Source of the DNA: Cerina litoralis
GTDB lineage: Bacteria; Bacteroidota; Bacteroidia; Flavobacteriales; Flavobacteriaceae
DNA length: 64,000 nt
Reading direction: 5' to 3'
NCBI GenBank assembly: GCA_022008415.1
Contig: JAIRBC010000027.1
Location: 1 to 64,000, forward strand
In this document: positions 19,307 through 29,192 of the stretch, one piece after another
Numbering within the stretch: the stretch's first letter is position 1
How the letters are laid out: the number at the start of each line of letters is the position of its first letter
The notes under the pieces: model-generated
Seen by the model: the letters and a program-made list of their open reading frames with translations, nothing else
Databases searched by the model: none
Told to the model about the DNA's origin: nothing
Position numbers and translations under genes: made by a program

Positions 19307-20222
19307 TAATATTAATACAATCCAAATATAGTCCCCTTCGCATATGTTTGCCGTTGTCACCACAGATCTCATTTTATCCAATACAAAGGCCTTCAGAAAG
19401 ACCACAAAAAATTCTGGGAGTTGGCAATTCATCCTTCTTTAGTCCTTGCGCGCCTTTACGTAAGTATATTTATTGTAAGTGAGCATGGCCAAAAATTACT
19501 TCAACCGCAATTAATCCACCTGTGTTCCTATCGATAATATTCAGTTGTTTTCCCGTGTCAACGACAAACATTTCCTTTAAAGTAGTCGAGGTTTTATGCT
19601 TTTATTTTAGAATTATACCCTTTCTCTTAAAGTTAATCTTGGCTATCCCCTCATCCCATCCCCACTCCATTCCCTTACTCTCCATTTCGGGGAATGAGGT
19701 TCGTCGGCAGGTCGTGGACACGCCCCTAAATGCCCTTGTTTTTCCAACAGGGTTCCCTAACATCTAGAAACGGCATCCCTAAATTTACATTTCTCCAATC
19801 CTTCTTATAGGAACAAGTCCACCTCATCTGGAATTTTAATATGCATTTTGTCCCACTTCCTATGGGATCCGTACTCCACAAACTTCTTTGAACAGACTCC
19901 CCTCCCATCACCATTACTTTTTTTTGTAGGCAAAACAACAACATCCATTCTTGCACAACGACATAAAGCCAGGACCGCTATCGCGGTCTCCTTTTTATAC
20001 GACCTACCAAGCCTGCTAACGATTATTGTAAAGTACGGGAATGGGTAGAAAGGTTCAGTCGCTCGAACATAACGCAAATAAGAAACAAAGGATTTAAGAA
20101 ATATTTATTATAGGAAAGGCCACAACGATTATCAAGCTAAGGTTCTATTGATTATTTGAAACATGATAATATCCAATCAACCTACTTAATCACCAAAAGG
20201 CCCGGAATGACTTTTGAGCTTA
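19307..20222. other. 916-bp region without a recognisable gene
   Basis: No frame in this stretch gives a protein I would call. Several 60-90 codon open frames exist on both strands around 19.5-20.1 kb, but they overlap each other and have no recognisable motif. The segment at about 19640-20060 looks less AT-rich than its flanks, which may mean decayed foreign DNA. No hairpin with a U-tract is obvious after the GntR gene. Confidence 0.4.
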
Positions 20223-21074
20223 TTATCGGAAATGATCCCGATATGCTTTAGGAGTTTTCCCCATTAACTGTTTAAATTTTTGAGTGAAATGAGTCATATG
20301 GTTATAACCCGATAAGTAGCAGACTTCTGTAATAGACAAATCGGAATCCATTAGTAATTTACAAGCATGACCGACGCGGACTTCAACTATAAATTCCGAA
20401 ACATTCTTGTTCATGGATTTCTTAAAGAGCCTACAAAAAGTTGCTGGAGAGACATTTATCAAATCTGAAAGTTCTTCTAGAGTAAGTTTATTGGTAAAGT
20501 TTTCTAAAATATAATCGTTGACCAATGAAATTCTTTTTGCCTCCTTCTTTTTTGATGAAGGATGATACCCAGGGCTGCACAATACTGAATATTCCTTCAC
20601 ATTGCTAAGTGTATAGAGAATATCTAAAAAACACATCATTTGATGAAAGTAGCCTAAATCTTTTATGTTTTTAATTCTCTTCTTTATCCCTGCGACTTCA
20701 GAACCATAAAAGTTACATCCCAGAGAAGCTCTGGAAAGCAGTTTTCGGATATTCGCATTTTGAGGGGTATTGAAGAAATCCTGTCCGAAGGAATCCTCAG
20801 TAAAATGAATGCAAACAGCATGGCTTTCGTCAGGGTCGTCCACTATAAGCGAATGTGGCAGATTGGGACCCAACAAAAACATATCCTCTCGATAAAAATT
20901 ATTGATGCTATTTCCTACAATTCTTTTTCCAGAGCAATTAAAAAGTACCGTCAGCTCATAATCCACATGAATTTTTAACACGGGGGGGGATGTAGATACA
21001 AGTGATTTATAAACGGTTATATCAAATGAAATACCTTGAGATGGATTAAACTGTTCGACTTGAATTGACTTCAT
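20223..21074 (-). CDS. AraC family transcriptional regulator
   Basis: The 283-residue regulator has an N-terminal cupin-like domain (about 20-120, with LGPNLPHSLIVDD) and a C-terminal AraC double helix-turn-helix (about 185-283, with LTLEELSDLINVSPATFCRL and ITEVCYLSGYNHMTHFTQ). It is transcribed divergently from the SusC/SusD/glycosidase locus that begins 275 bp away, so it is the likely activator of that locus. Effector unknown, but the cupin fold suggests a small sugar. Confidence 0.92.
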   Translation of the reverse strand: MKSIQVEQFNPSQGISFDITVYKSLVSTSPPVLKIHVDYELTVLFNCSGKRIVGNSINNFYREDMFLLGPNLPHSLIVDDPDESHAVCIHFTEDSFGQDFFNTPQNANIRKLLSRASLGCNFYGSEVAGIKKRIKNIKDLGYFHQMMCFLDILYTLSNVKEYSVLCSPGYHPSSKKKEAKRISLVNDYILENFTNKLTLEELSDLINVSPATFCRLFKKSMNKNVSEFIVEVRVGHACKLLMDSDLSITEVCYLSGYNHMTHFTQKFKQLMGKTPKAYRDHFR

Positions 21075-21175
21075 ACTGATATTTATTGATGTTTATAACT
21101 CCAATATTATAAAAAATTGATCATATAGTGCTATTTTTTGATTAAATCATGTATTTAAATGGTTGTCTTTCCTTC

Positions 21176-21183
21176 TAAGTTTG
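21176..21183 (+). promoter_or_regulatory. Candidate Bacteroidota -7 promoter element for the SusC gene
   Basis: TAAGTTTG fits the TAnnTTTG -7 consensus and lies 166 bp before the SusC start. No clear TTTG element at the expected -33 spacing was found, so this is tentative. Confidence 0.35.
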
Positions 21184-21349
21184 TATCGTATAAATTTCGA
21201 AGCAGCTATTATTCAACTGAATAAATTAGAGAATACTCAAGCCATAAGCCGAGAATCATAAATGAATTGAAAAATTTAATTTTTTTTCTCATTCTTAGAA
21301 GTTTTAAGATTTTGAATAACCACATACTAACTTAAACCAATTAAATGAT

Positions 21350-24300
21350 ATGGAAATAATTTATGACCATTTGAAAACTTTAAACCATAAGACCTCTTTT
21401 GCTCTAGGCTTAAAAACAATGACAAGTTGTCTTTTGTTTTTAAGCCTTACAATTGTAAATGCAACCTATGCTAAACCATGGTTTAATAGTTCATTTACGA
21501 TAACTAATTCAACATTCTTAGAGATAGAGGTGCAAACAAAAATTCATGGTACCGTTCGTGATTCGGAAGGCTCACCTCTTCCAGGAGTTAATATCCTAAT
21601 TCAAGGTACAAACAGGGGCACACAGTCCGATTTTGATGGCGGTTTCAGTTTGGATGCCAAAAAAGGCGACGTGTTGGTGTTTTCGTACATCGGAATGAAA
21701 ACGATAAGTTTTACAGTGGGTGACAATAATATCATTGATCTTACAATGGAAGTAGATGCCAACAGCTTGGATGAAGTAGTTCTTGTTGGATATGGCTCGC
21801 AAAGCAAAGCTACTGTAACCGGATCCGTAACCAATATGACATCAGAAAAGGTTGCAGAAATATCGTCATCAGATTTAACTTCCATGCTTGCGGGAAGACT
21901 TTCGGGGGTAACTGTGACAAGTGCTACAGGAACTCCTGGTGTAGCTTCAAACTTAACCATTAGGTCAAGAGGAACTTGGAATAATGCTGATCCTGTTTAT
22001 GTCATAGATGGTATTGTTAAAAGTAAATCCGACTTTGATGCTCTTGATGTAAATGAGGTAGAAGAAGTAAGTATATTAAAAGATGGGGCTTCGGCCGCTA
22101 TCTATGGTTCTAGAGCTGCTAATGGAGTGGTTCTGGTGAATACTAAAAAAGGACATGCGGGCAAACCAACGATAACATTTATCTCTACTTATAGTATGGA
22201 AAAGCCGACCAAATTGCCGACAATGATGTCCGGCGTCGATATTGCCAATATGGCCAATACAATAAGTGATTCAGACTGGTATTCATGGAGCAAGGAAGAT
22301 ATAGATTGGTTAAGTACAGTAAACAATGGTTATGGGTACGATTATCTCGACGCAGTATACAAAGACCCGTACAGCAATCGCTATGCCTTGAGCATATCGG
22401 GTGGGAGTGAAAATGTTAAATATTATGTAGGAGGCTCTATCCTTAATCAGACAGGTTTTCTTAAACCTTTAACCTATGATAAACAAAATTTAAGAGCAAA
22501 TTTAGAGATTAAATTAACCGATAATCTAACGGCGAATGTGAATGTCGCTATTGCAAATAATCAGCGTGAAAAATTTAATTGGCCGTATGATTATGGTAAT
22601 GATGCTTTGCCGGATTTGTGGAAAAAATTGCAAACCTGGCAATTTTATGAACCAATTTCGATAGATGGCAAAGCACCCAATTTGGGATGGCTAGGTAATG
22701 TAGGAGAGTTGATTAACAATTCGGGGTATTGGAGAAATAGAGTTCAAAACCAAAATGCCGTGCTGAGCTTAACCTATAAAATTCCGAATGTCAAAGGATT
22801 ATCAGTAAAAGCCACCTATGCTTCCGATAGGTCGGCAACCGATCAAAAAATATTCGACAAAAAGCATACGCTATATGACATTTCAGGGCAAACAATACAT
22901 AATTATTCGCAAGTAGAATTTACAGGTACGTCCGTAAAAAGCAATGGGCCATCTAGGGAAGGAATATATGAAGCTGCATATTTTGACAAATCATATCAAT
23001 TTAATACTCAAATTAACTATAAGAGGGCATTTGGCAATCACAATCTAGATGCACTGTTTGTTTATGAGCAGAGTGAAGGTTTTGGTAATAATTTTAATGC
23101 AAGACGCTATGACTTCCCCATTTTGGTAAGGGATCAATGGAATCAAACCAGTGGAGCCCCTGAAGATTCTCGGGCGGGTGGATCCGAATTTGAAACGGCT
23201 AGGCTTTCGTATGTTGGAAGATTAAACTATGATTTTAAATCCAAGTACCTTATTACCGCTTCATTTAGATATGATGGTTCTATTATTTTTAAACCGACGG
23301 AGCGCTGGGGATTTTTCCCATCTATTTCTGGTGGATGGGTTATTTCTGAAGAGAATTTTTTCAATGTCAATTTTATTGAAAGATTTAAATTAAGGGCATC
23401 ATACGGTACGGTTGGTAATGACGGAGTTGATCCATGGAGATGGCAAGAGCAGTATGTTGCAGCAAATGGTTTCTATTTTGGTCAAAGCCCTAAAGAAGTA
23501 AAGGGCATACGATATGGTGGAATTACCAATCCATATATGACATGGGAGACTTCCGAATCAACAAATTTCGGTCTTGATTTAAGTTTGACCAATAATCTTA
23601 GTTTTATTGTTGATATATGGAACAAAAGAACAAAAGATATTTTAGGGTCACAGCTGGATGAACTTCCGTCAACTGTTGGGGGCGATTTGCCGAATACCAA
23701 CTATGGTGAAATGAAATCCCATGGTTATGAATTTGAAGTGGACTACAATAACAATATTGGAGAATTCAACTATTATTTGGGAGCAAATTATGGTTTCGCC
23801 ACAGATGAAGTCGTAAGAATAGCTCAAGGGGAAAATATCAGGGATTATCAAAATAGAATTGGACGTTCTTGGAACTATATAGTAGGTTATGTTTATGATG
23901 ATATTCTAAGGACCCAAGCAGACATTGATGCTCTACCCGCAGGATATACCATCGGAGGTCAGACTCCACAACTGGGTCAACTAAATTATCAAGACCTTAG
24001 CGGCGTCGATGGCACACCAGACGGTAAAATCGATAGCTGGGATCAAAAGGTGATCGCAAATAATGCCGCCCCAACTTCGACTTACGGAATAAAACTAGGT
24101 GGTAGTTTTAAAGGCTTTAGCCTTGATGCATTGTTTCAAGGAACTGGAGGGTATAAAAAAATCTTAAGCGTACAACCTCCGTATGCATGGACACGCGTAT
24201 ATGGTATATGGCAAGATTATTGGTCGACAGATAACATAAATGCATCAATGCCAAAACCAGATTGGAATGTGGGTTCAAACCAGTGGAACTCTACATTTTG

Positions 24301-24523
24301 GTTAAAGGATGCCGACTATTTAAGACTGAGGTATTTAAACATAGGATATGATTTGCCCGCTACGGTACTTAATACGATTGGAATTGAAAAATTAAAACTT
24401 TTTATCTCAGGAACAAATTTATTCACCATATCAAAATTCGATACCTATGATGTCGAATTGAGTAGCGCCGGCTCTTATCCCAACATGAAGAATTTCAGTT
24501 TAGGTTTAGATATTACTTTTTAA
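21350..24523 (+). CDS. SusC/RagA family TonB-dependent transporter
   Basis: The 1057-residue outer-membrane transporter has a signal sequence (LLFLSLTIVNATYA), a carboxypeptidase-regulatory-like domain at about 62-140 (GSPLPGVNILIQGTNRGTQS), a LDEVVLVGYGSQ segment, a plug domain (LTIRSRGTWNNADPVYVIDG) and a large barrel ending in the aromatic residue of LGLDITF. A second ATG at 21419 (residue 24) would give a more compact signal peptide and is a plausible start. It is followed after 18 bp by its SusD partner. It is distinct from the first SusC in sequence, so the two loci probably take up different glycans or fragments. Confidence 0.96.
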   Translation: MEIIYDHLKTLNHKTSFALGLKTMTSCLLFLSLTIVNATYAKPWFNSSFTITNSTFLEIEVQTKIHGTVRDSEGSPLPGVNILIQGTNRGTQSDFDGGFSLDAKKGDVLVFSYIGMKTISFTVGDNNIIDLTMEVDANSLDEVVLVGYGSQSKATVTGSVTNMTSEKVAEISSSDLTSMLAGRLSGVTVTSATGTPGVASNLTIRSRGTWNNADPVYVIDGIVKSKSDFDALDVNEVEEVSILKDGASAAIYGSRAANGVVLVNTKKGHAGKPTITFISTYSMEKPTKLPTMMSGVDIANMANTISDSDWYSWSKEDIDWLSTVNNGYGYDYLDAVYKDPYSNRYALSISGGSENVKYYVGGSILNQTGFLKPLTYDKQNLRANLEIKLTDNLTANVNVAIANNQREKFNWPYDYGNDALPDLWKKLQTWQFYEPISIDGKAPNLGWLGNVGELINNSGYWRNRVQNQNAVLSLTYKIPNVKGLSVKATYASDRSATDQKIFDKKHTLYDISGQTIHNYSQVEFTGTSVKSNGPSREGIYEAAYFDKSYQFNTQINYKRAFGNHNLDALFVYEQSEGFGNNFNARRYDFPILVRDQWNQTSGAPEDSRAGGSEFETARLSYVGRLNYDFKSKYLITASFRYDGSIIFKPTERWGFFPSISGGWVISEENFFNVNFIERFKLRASYGTVGNDGVDPWRWQEQYVAANGFYFGQSPKEVKGIRYGGITNPYMTWETSESTNFGLDLSLTNNLSFIVDIWNKRTKDILGSQLDELPSTVGGDLPNTNYGEMKSHGYEFEVDYNNNIGEFNYYLGANYGFATDEVVRIAQGENIRDYQNRIGRSWNYIVGYVYDDILRTQADIDALPAGYTIGGQTPQLGQLNYQDLSGVDGTPDGKIDSWDQKVIANNAAPTSTYGIKLGGSFKGFSLDALFQGTGGYKKILSVQPPYAWTRVYGIWQDYWSTDNINASMPKPDWNVGSNQWNSTFWLKDADYLRLRYLNIGYDLPATVLNTIGIEKLKLFISGTNLFTISKFDTYDVELSSAGSYPNMKNFSLGLDITF

Positions 24524-24541
24524 TATAAAAAAATATAACAG

Positions 24542-26260
24542 ATGAAAATAAATAATCATATAAAAATACTTTTCATTTTACTCGGACTTATATTGAGTTC
24601 CTGTGAAAAAGTTTTCGACAAAGAAAATCTAAATGCGGTAAGTCCTGAGGATGTTTGGAGCGATGAAGGACTGGCAGAGGCCTATATTAATAATATATAT
24701 AGTTTATTTATGCCGGGAATGGCCTTTAGTGGTGGTTCATCGGACGAAGCCCCAAATAGTAATGGTAATACTATGCAGACCCTTCTTAAAGGAACAGCAG
24801 ATATAAATACCGTGAATTATTGGCCTTATGAGAATATTAGAAAAATAAATATTTTGCTCAAGGAAGCAGAGACTAGTCCTCTTAATCCCGATTTTTTGGA
24901 TAAATTGAAAGGTCAGGCTCTATTTTTCAGAGCATGGACTTATTTCAACTTGACAAAACTTTATGGAGGTGTTCCATTGGTACTGCACGCCCAAAACCTG
25001 GACGAATCGGATTTATCTGTTCCAAGGAGCAATGCAGCCACATGTTTTGAACAAATAACCAAAGATTTGGATGATGCCATAGAATTGTTGCCTGACGAAT
25101 GGACGGGCGAGGATTTTGGCAGGATCGATAAGGGTATTGCCATGGCCTTCAAAGGAAGAGCATTGTTGTTTTACGCAAGCCCTCAATTTAATCCTTCTGG
25201 GGATGTGGCCAGATGGACCACCGCGTATAATGCTAACAAGGCTGCCAAGGACTTTTTGGAATCAAAGGGCAAAGGATTGTACCAAGGCGACTATGCTGAT
25301 ATCTGGTACCAGGAACAGAACGAAGAAGTGATAATGGTAAACCAATTTTTTAATCCGGGCCATACCTATAATCAAAATCTTCTTAGACCTATATGGGCAA
25401 CAAGGGATAATGTTGGCTTTGATCGACCCGCCCTCCATCTTGTAAATGCTTTTCCGATGAAAGACGGCTCTGCTTTTGACCCTTCTGGTGGTTATGGTGA
25501 ATTTTATAAAAACAGAGACAACCGTTTTTATGCAAACATTGCCTATAATGGAACACCTTATTATGGTATTAAAGATCTAGTAGACAGGGAGTCTTATCTT
25601 TGGTTATATGATACCGCTGCCGGCGACCATTCTGAACTTCTATTGTATAATGGCCATGGAAATAATTGGACAGGATTTTATAGGTTAAAAGCAGTTGACA
25701 AGGACATTGACGCGCCATCCATTGATCAGGCAGATGTTGATTGGATTGAAATTCGATTTACAGAAGTCTTAATGAATTACGGAGAAGCAGCCAATGAAAT
25801 AGGTAATACTGCCGAGGCATTGCAAGTTTTGTATGATGTAAGAGCCCGCGCGGGCATCGAGGTCGGTTCTGGAAATTATGGAATTACGGCCATTGACCAG
25901 GCAAGTATTAGAGAGGCCTATATTAATGAACGTTTTGTAGAATTTGCTTTTGAAAATAAACGATGGGACGACCTCAGAAGATGGAGAAGATTCGATATAT
26001 TAAACGATCAAAGGGTACATAAGGGATTGTTGTTCACACTCAACGCCGGTGAAACGGCGCCCCAAGGGTATGATAATATCGATGATTTCTGGGATAAATT
26101 TTCATGGAATACTTTTGATGTGGAAACCGCTCCTAACGAAATCTTCAATATCCCTGATAATTATTATTTCTATGGAATTCCAGAATCCTATATTCAAAAG
26201 GATTCCAATTTAGAGCAAACCATAGGATGGGACGGTGGAACTTTTGATCCATTGAATTAA
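24542..26260 (+). CDS. SusD/RagB family outer-membrane lipoprotein
   Basis: The 572-residue lipoprotein (lipobox GLILSSC, Cys21) carries the usual SusD blocks: DKENLNAVSPEDVWSDEGLA near the N-terminus, QALFFRAWTYFNLTKLYGGV, and the C-terminal REAYINERFVEFAFENKRWD. It should form the surface lid of the SusC transporter encoded 18 bp upstream. Length and gene order are standard. Confidence 0.96.
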   Translation: MKINNHIKILFILLGLILSSCEKVFDKENLNAVSPEDVWSDEGLAEAYINNIYSLFMPGMAFSGGSSDEAPNSNGNTMQTLLKGTADINTVNYWPYENIRKINILLKEAETSPLNPDFLDKLKGQALFFRAWTYFNLTKLYGGVPLVLHAQNLDESDLSVPRSNAATCFEQITKDLDDAIELLPDEWTGEDFGRIDKGIAMAFKGRALLFYASPQFNPSGDVARWTTAYNANKAAKDFLESKGKGLYQGDYADIWYQEQNEEVIMVNQFFNPGHTYNQNLLRPIWATRDNVGFDRPALHLVNAFPMKDGSAFDPSGGYGEFYKNRDNRFYANIAYNGTPYYGIKDLVDRESYLWLYDTAAGDHSELLLYNGHGNNWTGFYRLKAVDKDIDAPSIDQADVDWIEIRFTEVLMNYGEAANEIGNTAEALQVLYDVRARAGIEVGSGNYGITAIDQASIREAYINERFVEFAFENKRWDDLRRWRRFDILNDQRVHKGLLFTLNAGETAPQGYDNIDDFWDKFSWNTFDVETAPNEIFNIPDNYYFYGIPESYIQKDSNLEQTIGWDGGTFDPLN

Positions 26261-26400
26261 TATTTATAAATATCGGTATAATAACAAACTGATATTATAA
26301 TAGTATTATTGACCCATATATTCAGGTCTATAAAATATTTATAATCCATAAAATAAGTGACCACTAGTCCTCAGAATTAGTTAGTTAGTTAGTTTTCTTA

Positions 26401-26441
26401 AAGTGAGAAATGGGGTATTTAAAAATACTCCATTTCTACTT
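26401..26441 (+). promoter_or_regulatory. Long stem-loop between SusD and GH2 genes
   Basis: The two arms, AAGTGAGAAATGGGGTATTT and AAATACTCCATTTCTACTT, pair along almost their whole length with one bulge and one G-U pair. No strong U-tract follows, so it is more likely a partial terminator or an RNA-stability element separating SusCD from the downstream enzymes than a full terminator. It sits in the 328-bp gap, which otherwise holds a TTAGTTAGTTAG repeat and no gene. Confidence 0.5.
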
Positions 26442-26588
26442 AATAAAACCACATAAATGACTAAAGTTACATTATGTATTTTTTCCTTTTTAGTGTTTAT
26501 ATGAAGACTTGTGTTCAATAAAAATGAACGGAAATCTCCTTAAGTAATTGAATTTTAGATTTTTATTCCTAAAAAATTACAATAATTT

Positions 26589-29174
26589 ATGCTGGAATTA
26601 AAGAAATTTGTTCTAGGGCTAGGTGTTTTTCTCTTTGGGATTTACCCAACCTTTTCGCAAGAAGAGGAGCCAGAGGTCAAAGATATATTTGAACAGATCG
26701 CACTTCAAAAAAGAGAAGATGTTCCAGGGCTTGAAAAAAACCTCCCGCAGATTTTACCCAATTTAATTTTAAAATGGGATAATTCCCCTAATAAAGCATT
26801 CAAACCCGGAAAAACTATTTCTACTCGGGCAGGGTTGGATAAAGAACTCTTGAGAATGCGGAAAAAGTATGCTCCTTTCATGAGAGACCTTACTCCGCCC
26901 TTGCCTGTAATCCGGAAAAGAACACAATTAAAGACATTTCAGAGGAAGTTGATGGCCACTGAAATGGGAATGGACGGCAATGGGAATGTTTTCCCTTTAA
27001 AAGAATTGGTATCGGTAGCTAAAGAAAACACTTGGGAAGAGGTTAACATACCCCATTACAGCGGGCCAATTAATAGTGCAGAAGCACACTATCGCAAAAC
27101 GTTAAACATTAAAGAAAAGCAGCTCTTTGCAGATAAACTATTCTTACATTTTAATGGAGTTGACTATAAATGTGAAGTATATCTTAACGGACAAAAAGTA
27201 GGTACACATGTTGGACTATTTGGGGCTTTCGAATTTGATATTAAACCTTATGCAAAATTAGGTAGGAACCTATTACTGGTAAAAGTATTTAATGAATCCA
27301 TCATGATGGGAGATAGCTTTTTTATTGGTCCAGAACGTAAGTTTGGAAAAAAACTTGCTGCCTGTGGTGGGATGGGGTGGGATGAGCCTGGACTGGCAAA
27401 AGGATGGACAATGTGTCCTCCCGGATTCGGCATCTGGCAACGTTGTTATCTTGAAACACGAAATGATGCTTTCATCAACGATTTGTTTGTAAGGCCAATA
27501 TTAGAGGAAAACAAAATTGAAATTCAGGTAGAACTTCCTAATACTATCGCCGATACACAAATTGGTTTTTCTCTGTATGGTCAAAACTTTAAAACAACAA
27601 TAACAGAAAACCAACACGCAAAAAAAACAGCTATAACTCCATCTGTAAGTGCTTCTGGATTTACCACATACACTTTTACCGCTTCTATACCTAAAGACCA
27701 GCTAAGGTTATGGTCTCCCGAAACCCCATGGCTATACCAGCTACAAGTACAAATAAAACAAGAAAATGTTGTTGTTGATGTTGCAAAACAGCAATTTGGA
27801 ATGCGTTCTTTTATTCAATCGGAAACCAGTACTCCGAAAGGACGTTTTTATTTAAATAGCAAAGAGATAAAATTACGTGGTGCCAACATGATGGGGAATA
27901 TCATGCAATGTATTTTTCGTAATGATTACGACCAACTCCGTGATGACATCCTTCTTGCCAAAATTGTGGGAATGAATTTCTGGCGCATGACGCAACAACC
28001 GAACCAAAAGGAGGCCTATGAGTATTTCGATAAGCTAGGGCTACTTGCTCAGATTGATATGCCAGCATTCAACGGTTACCGAAAAGACGCTATTAATGAA
28101 GTAAAACCACAATTCATTGAACTATTACGCATGGTTCGTAGCCACCCATGCAATGCCATTATTTCCTATCTAAATGAACCTGATTTTAATAAGCCCATGA
28201 TGCTCGATCGAAAAGGGCATGAAAATCTCTTTACACGTTTTGACGCAGTGGCCAGATTGCTCAATCCGAATCAAGTGACCAAATGGGTAGAGGGCGACTA
28301 CTTAAATTTATCTCAAAAATTTTCCGACCATCATGTTTATAATACTTGGTATGGTAACAGTATGCGTAGCGAATATTTTGGCCATTGGCCAAGCACACGA
28401 GCCGGTTGGATGCATGGTTGTGGAGAATTTGGTGCAGAAGGTTTAAACACCATTCCTTTTATGAGAAAATACTATCCGAAGGAATGGCTAAAATTAGATC
28501 ATGGAAGTATATGGAACCCACGACAGATTCCCCGTTGTCAAACGCAAGATATTGGTGGAAAATGGATGCATTTAACCGATAGTACGATGACAGATTGGGT
28601 AAGCAATAGCCGTGAATTTCAAAAATGGGCTACACGCCTTTTTACAGAAACACTTCGCAGAGATCCAAAAATGAACTCTTTTGCCATCCACCTGCTTATC
28701 GACGCTTGGCCTGCTGGTTGGCTAAAGGCAATTATGGATAGCGACCGGCAAGCTAAACCGGCCTATTTTGCCTACCGAGAAGCACTTAAACCTATAGCTG
28801 TTAATCTTCGCCCAAATTCATTCTATGGCTTCTCTGGCGACATTGGCAAAGTGGCAGTATTTATTTGTAATGATACCCCAAAATCAATTTCGAATGCTAA
28901 GTTACGCTATCAAGTTGAAGCAAATGAGGGCATACTTTATACGGGAAGGTCGCAGGCAGTGATACCATCTAGCAACCCCAAGTTTCAAGGATGGCTTGAA
29001 ATACCCTTTCCCAAAGTTAAATTCCGGCAAAACATTACTGTCCGTGTAGGGCTTTTTAATGAAGAGGGGAGGTTAATCGATGATAGCGCATATGATTTGG
29101 AAATTTTACCAACTTCGGATAAAAACAAAGACATTGATTTTCCTGGGGGCTACCCCCAACGTTTAATTAAATAA
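26589..29174 (+). CDS. Glycoside hydrolase family 2 protein
   Basis: The 861-residue secreted enzyme has a signal peptide (cleavage near GIYPTFSQ), a GH2 sugar-binding jelly roll (about 150-300, with LFLHFNGVDYKCEVYLNGQK), an immunoglobulin-like domain, and a TIM barrel from about 425. The acid/base Glu is E530 in YLNEPD and the nucleophile is probably E613 in CGEFGAEG. The family includes beta-galactosidases, beta-glucuronidases and beta-mannosidases; this member cannot be assigned further. It lacks a lipobox, so it is probably periplasmic. It lies 18 bp before the next lipoprotein gene, indicating co-transcription. Confidence 0.9.
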   Translation: MLELKKFVLGLGVFLFGIYPTFSQEEEPEVKDIFEQIALQKREDVPGLEKNLPQILPNLILKWDNSPNKAFKPGKTISTRAGLDKELLRMRKKYAPFMRDLTPPLPVIRKRTQLKTFQRKLMATEMGMDGNGNVFPLKELVSVAKENTWEEVNIPHYSGPINSAEAHYRKTLNIKEKQLFADKLFLHFNGVDYKCEVYLNGQKVGTHVGLFGAFEFDIKPYAKLGRNLLLVKVFNESIMMGDSFFIGPERKFGKKLAACGGMGWDEPGLAKGWTMCPPGFGIWQRCYLETRNDAFINDLFVRPILEENKIEIQVELPNTIADTQIGFSLYGQNFKTTITENQHAKKTAITPSVSASGFTTYTFTASIPKDQLRLWSPETPWLYQLQVQIKQENVVVDVAKQQFGMRSFIQSETSTPKGRFYLNSKEIKLRGANMMGNIMQCIFRNDYDQLRDDILLAKIVGMNFWRMTQQPNQKEAYEYFDKLGLLAQIDMPAFNGYRKDAINEVKPQFIELLRMVRSHPCNAIISYLNEPDFNKPMMLDRKGHENLFTRFDAVARLLNPNQVTKWVEGDYLNLSQKFSDHHVYNTWYGNSMRSEYFGHWPSTRAGWMHGCGEFGAEGLNTIPFMRKYYPKEWLKLDHGSIWNPRQIPRCQTQDIGGKWMHLTDSTMTDWVSNSREFQKWATRLFTETLRRDPKMNSFAIHLLIDAWPAGWLKAIMDSDRQAKPAYFAYREALKPIAVNLRPNSFYGFSGDIGKVAVFICNDTPKSISNAKLRYQVEANEGILYTGRSQAVIPSSNPKFQGWLEIPFPKVKFRQNITVRVGLFNEEGRLIDDSAYDLEILPTSDKNKDIDFPGGYPQRLIK

Positions 29175-29192
29175 AATTACAAAAAAAATACT

